Of a DNA stretch of 59,009 nt, positions 56,770-59,009 are shown in pieces. Below the pieces are notes generated by a model. The model made no database searches. It was given only the letters and a program-made list of their open reading frames with translations, and was not told where the DNA came from. The DNA comes from Psychromonas sp. SA13A (GTDB lineage: Bacteria > Pseudomonadota > Gammaproteobacteria > Enterobacterales > Psychromonadaceae), in assembly GCF_011378715.1 (NCBI RefSeq), contig NZ_WTKU01000017.1:1-59009 (forward strand). Direction: 5' to 3'. Positions within the stretch are counted from its first letter, which is position 1; each line of letters opens with the position of its first letter. Both the position numbers and the translations under genes were made by a program.

Positions 56770-57569
56770 TTTTTATAACGATTTTGATATTTAAGACTAG
56801 AGTTTGATGCTGACTCTTGCTTTTTACTGAATGAATACTTAAAAACACTTTGTACGTGCCAAAAGAAGTATTTACTTAAAAATTGCTTACTTGAACAACG
56901 TCTAAAGTGAACTGCTTTTACATCTTCAAAGTACTCAAGTGTAAAGCCAGCTTTATTCGCTCTAAAACTGAAGTCGATATCTTCACAATACATATAATAA
57001 CGTTCATCTAGACCATTAAGCTGATTATAAATACCTGCTTTAACAATCATAAAAGCGCAGCTTGCCCAGTACTCTTTAGATGGTGGCAAGCCTTGTTGGC
57101 GATTAACCATAGTAGAGCGATCATTGAGTAAGTAGGTTTTTATGAAGCTAGAAAATTTAGGGTATAGACGGATATTATCGTCATGCACCATCTCTTCTCT
57201 ATCAAGGTAGAGATTAGCAACACCTACATCTGTTGTGCCTTTTTTTAAATTTTCAATTAATTTTTGTATATTTGACTTGGTAATAAATACATCGGGATTT
57301 AATAGAATGAAGTAATCGTCTTCTTCCATGCCCAGTTCAAATTTACAGTGCATATAATTAGCATTATTATTAGCAGAAAAGCCTTGTTCATTAGCGTTTT
57401 CAATATAATGAGCACCATATTTATCACAATATTTTTTTAGCTTACCGACAGGAACATTATCTCTACACACAACGGTTATTTCATCGTATTTAGATAATGT
57501 TTTAATGGTGCTTAAATTGATAATCACATCATGATGACGATGAGATACTATTGAGATAAATATGTGCAT
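56766..57569 (-). CDS. WbbL-like rhamnosyltransferase (GT2)
   Basis: 267 residues (E. coli WbbL is about 264). As I recall WbbL, the match runs through the chain: IFISIVSHRHHDVI, VVCRDN, NEQGFSANNNANY, EEDDYFILLNPDVFI, the acceptor segment ASCAFMIVKAG, and YYMYCEDIDFSFRANKAGF. WbbL transfers L-rhamnose from dTDP-rhamnose to GlcNAc-PP-undecaprenol, the product of WecA. Both partners (wecA, rfbBCD) are in the window, so this enzyme is a good candidate for the second sugar of the glycan. It starts 3 bases after rfbC. Confidence 0.85.
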   Translation of the reverse strand: MHIFISIVSHRHHDVIINLSTIKTLSKYDEITVVCRDNVPVGKLKKYCDKYGAHYIENANEQGFSANNNANYMHCKFELGMEEDDYFILLNPDVFITKSNIQKLIENLKKGTTDVGVANLYLDREEMVHDDNIRLYPKFSSFIKTYLLNDRSTMVNRQQGLPPSKEYWASCAFMIVKAGIYNQLNGLDERYYMYCEDIDFSFRANKAGFTLEYFEDVKAVHFRRCSSKQFLSKYFFWHVQSVFKYSFSKKQESASNSSLKYQNRYKK

Positions 57570-57572
57570 TAG

Positions 57573-58118
57573 TTACAGCTTAGGTGCTTCAGAGAAGCTT
57601 AAACCGTTTTCGTCTTTTGCAGATAATAATGGTTTTTGGTCTGGGCTGATTGGCCATTCGATATTAATTTCAGGATCATCCCATTTAATTGATACTTCTG
57701 CGCTTGGGTTGTAGATATCTGTACATTTGTATACAAACTCTGCTTCATCCGTTGTTACATAAAAGCCGTGCGCAAAGCCTTCTGGCACCCAAAGTTGACG
57801 CTTGTTTTCAGCCGACAATAATACTCCAGCCCACTGACCAAAAGTAGGCGAGTCTTTGCGCATATCAACTGCCACATCAAACACTTCACCTTTTGTTACA
57901 CGAACTAATTTACCCTGTGTGTTTTCTGTTTGGTAATGTAACCCGCGTAAAATACCGTGACTTGATTTACTGTGATTTTCTTGAACGAACTCACGCTCAC
58001 CACAATTTTCGTTAAATAACGTTGTACGGAATGTTTCCATAAAAAAACCACGTTCGTCACCAAAAACCTGTGGTTCAATAATTTTCACATCAGGGATATT
58101 TGTTTCTATAAATTTCAT
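57573..58118 (-). CDS. rfbC: dTDP-4-dehydrorhamnose 3,5-epimerase
   Basis: 181 residues, cupin fold. Signature blocks are FGDERGFFMETF, GILRGLHYQ (His61 catalytic base) and LVRVTKGEVFDVAVDMR, then LWVPEGFAHGFYV and YKCTDIYNPSAE. It epimerises C3 and C5 of dTDP-4-keto-6-deoxyglucose ahead of rfbD. It is the most upstream gene of the locus in view, reading on the minus strand out of the 306-bp repeat region, so the operon promoter or rfbA must lie within or beyond those repeats. Confidence 0.97.
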   Translation of the reverse strand: MKFIETNIPDVKIIEPQVFGDERGFFMETFRTTLFNENCGEREFVQENHSKSSHGILRGLHYQTENTQGKLVRVTKGEVFDVAVDMRKDSPTFGQWAGVLLSAENKRQLWVPEGFAHGFYVTTDEAEFVYKCTDIYNPSAEVSIKWDDPEINIEWPISPDQKPLLSAKDENGLSFSEAPKL

Positions 58119-58149
58119 AAATACACTCAGTTATAAATTAGATAATATT

Positions 58150-59009
58150 TTAAAAAAATCGTTGCTCATCGCAGCATAGTGCGATAGCTATCAAGCCTAG
58201 CTTGATATTCGGGCCGCTGAGCGAATTAGCCGTCAGGCTAGGGCAATGAGCGGAAGAGCTCTGCGATTCCTTTTTTTAGCCTGCTAGTATGCGAGTTATC
58301 GCATATTGTTATTCGCATTGCTGAGCAACGCGAACCAATACATAACGAAAACAACCCTAAAAACCAAAAGAACAAGGTCAAAATAAGCAGGCTGAAGCCA
58401 GCGCCCCAAAGTCAAAACATGTTTCGCAACTTGCTTATTGTTCGTCAATTACGTTATACAAAAACTAAAACCATCACTCATCGCGACACAGTGCGATAGC
58501 TATCAAGCCTAGCTTGATATTCGGGCCGCTGGGCGAATTAGCCGGCAGGCTAGGGCAATGAGCGGAAGAGCTCTGCGATTCCTTTTTTTAGCCTGCAAGT
58601 ATGCGAGTTATCACATATTGTTATTCGCATTGCTGAGCAACGCGAACCTATACATAACGAAAAAACCTAAAAACCAAAAGAACAAGGTCAAAATAAGCAG
58701 GCTAAAGCATGCGCCCCTTAAAGATGTTTCGCAACTTGCGATATTGTTCGTCAATTACGTTATACAAAAACTAAAACCATCACTCATCGCAGCATAGTGC
58801 GATAGCTATCAAGCCTAGCTTGATATTCGGGGCGCTGAGCGAATTAGCCGTCAGGCTAGGGCAATGAGCGGAAGAGCTCTGCGATTCCTTTTTTTAGCCT
58901 GCCAGTATGCGAGTTATCGCATATTGTTATTCGCATTGCTGAGCAACGCGAACCTATACATAACGAAAAAACCTAAAAACCAAAAGAACAAGGTCAAAAT
59001 AAGCAGGCT
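58150..59009. repeat. Tandem 306-bp repeat, about 2.8 units to the window edge
   Basis: Units begin at about 58150, 58454 (TTATACAAAAACTAAAACCA) and 58760 (same words), a period of about 306 bp; the third unit is cut by the window end. Each unit has the same order: a stem TATCAAGCCTAGCTTGATAT, GGGC(C/G)GCTGRGCGAATTAGC, GAGCGGAAGAGCTCTGCGAT followed by CCTTTTTTT, a TGCGAGTTATC(G/A)CA dyad, GAACAAGGTCAAAATAAGCA, and (units 1 and 2) GGCTGAAGCCAGCGCCCC or a variant. Units are highly alike, with scattered single-base changes. Blocks recur, mostly inverted, at 34050-34640. No gene was found; frames inside are by-products of the repeat. Confidence 0.9.

Noticed and set aside
58558..58797. 79-codon frame in the right-hand repeat
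   Set aside because: It lies wholly within the 306-bp tandem repeat and has the same repeat-encoded start as the frame at 34478; there is no codon pattern or domain.

Overview
The window looks like the chromosome of a low-GC marine gammaproteobacterium, most likely in the Psychromonas / Moritella / Shewanella-Colwellia neighbourhood. The reasons are protein similarity by eye (Pseudomonas/Alteromonadales-type EF-G, a Vibrio-like MotX of the sodium-driven polar flagellum, a WbbL-like rhamnosyltransferase), the AT-rich coding style and the unbroken secE-nusG-rplKAJL-rpoBC ... rpsL-rpsG-fusA-tuf cluster. The genus is inference. No rRNA or tRNA gene was seen.

Layout. (1) 1-1063: the 5' part of an IS30-family transposase gene, cut by the window edge, lies against a glutathione S-transferase gene that has lost its first codons. 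(2) 1462-5706: the sulfate-reduction operon cysJ-cysI-cysH, closed by a strong terminator. (3) 5825-8000: motX, a gene-poor stretch with a candidate 33-residue membrane microprotein, and a PEP-CTERM exported protein. (4) 8209-27240, minus strand: the transcription/translation macro-cluster, read from secE down to tuf, with ridA-tusD-tusC-tusB between rpoC and rpsL. Beyond tuf lie three decayed copies of the tuf 3' end, two of them with an intact copy of its terminator. (5) 27629-30786: a sulfane-sulfur module (ArsR/BigR-type repressor, two YeeE/YedE half-transporters, and a divergent CoA-disulfide/persulfide reductase with a rhodanese domain). (6) 30885-36102: a DHH phosphoesterase, WecA, a KpsT-type ABC ATPase without its permease, and an MBL-fold/beta-CASP nuclease, interrupted by a mosaic repeat region.

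(7) 36202-58118, minus strand: a large surface-polysaccharide locus. From its upstream end it runs rfbC, two GT2 glycosyltransferases (one WbbL-like), rfbD, a four-helix-bundle (S23/IVP-like) gene inside heptamer-word arrays, rfbB, a giant GT4-GT2-GT4 protein carrying EGR repeats, two sulfotransferase-like genes, a WcbI-like gene, a RAYT transposase bounded by inverted repeats, another sulfotransferase, an SCP2-like protein, two double-GT2 proteins and two more sulfotransferase-like genes. Five P-loop sulfotransferase candidates among five glycosyltransferases point to a sulfated, rhamnose-containing surface glycan. WecA would supply the lipid-linked first sugar, rfbBCD the rhamnose, and PAPS (the same pool that CysH draws on) the sulfate. 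(8) 58150-59009: about three tandem units of a 306-bp repeat also found rearranged at 34.05-34.64 kb.

The least described parts are the multi-sulfotransferase glycan locus with its EGR-repeat glycosyltransferases, a C-terminal tail shared by two otherwise unrelated proteins of that locus, the heptamer arrays around the S23-like gene (with a similar word array inside the rfbD reading frame), and the tuf-end duplications.
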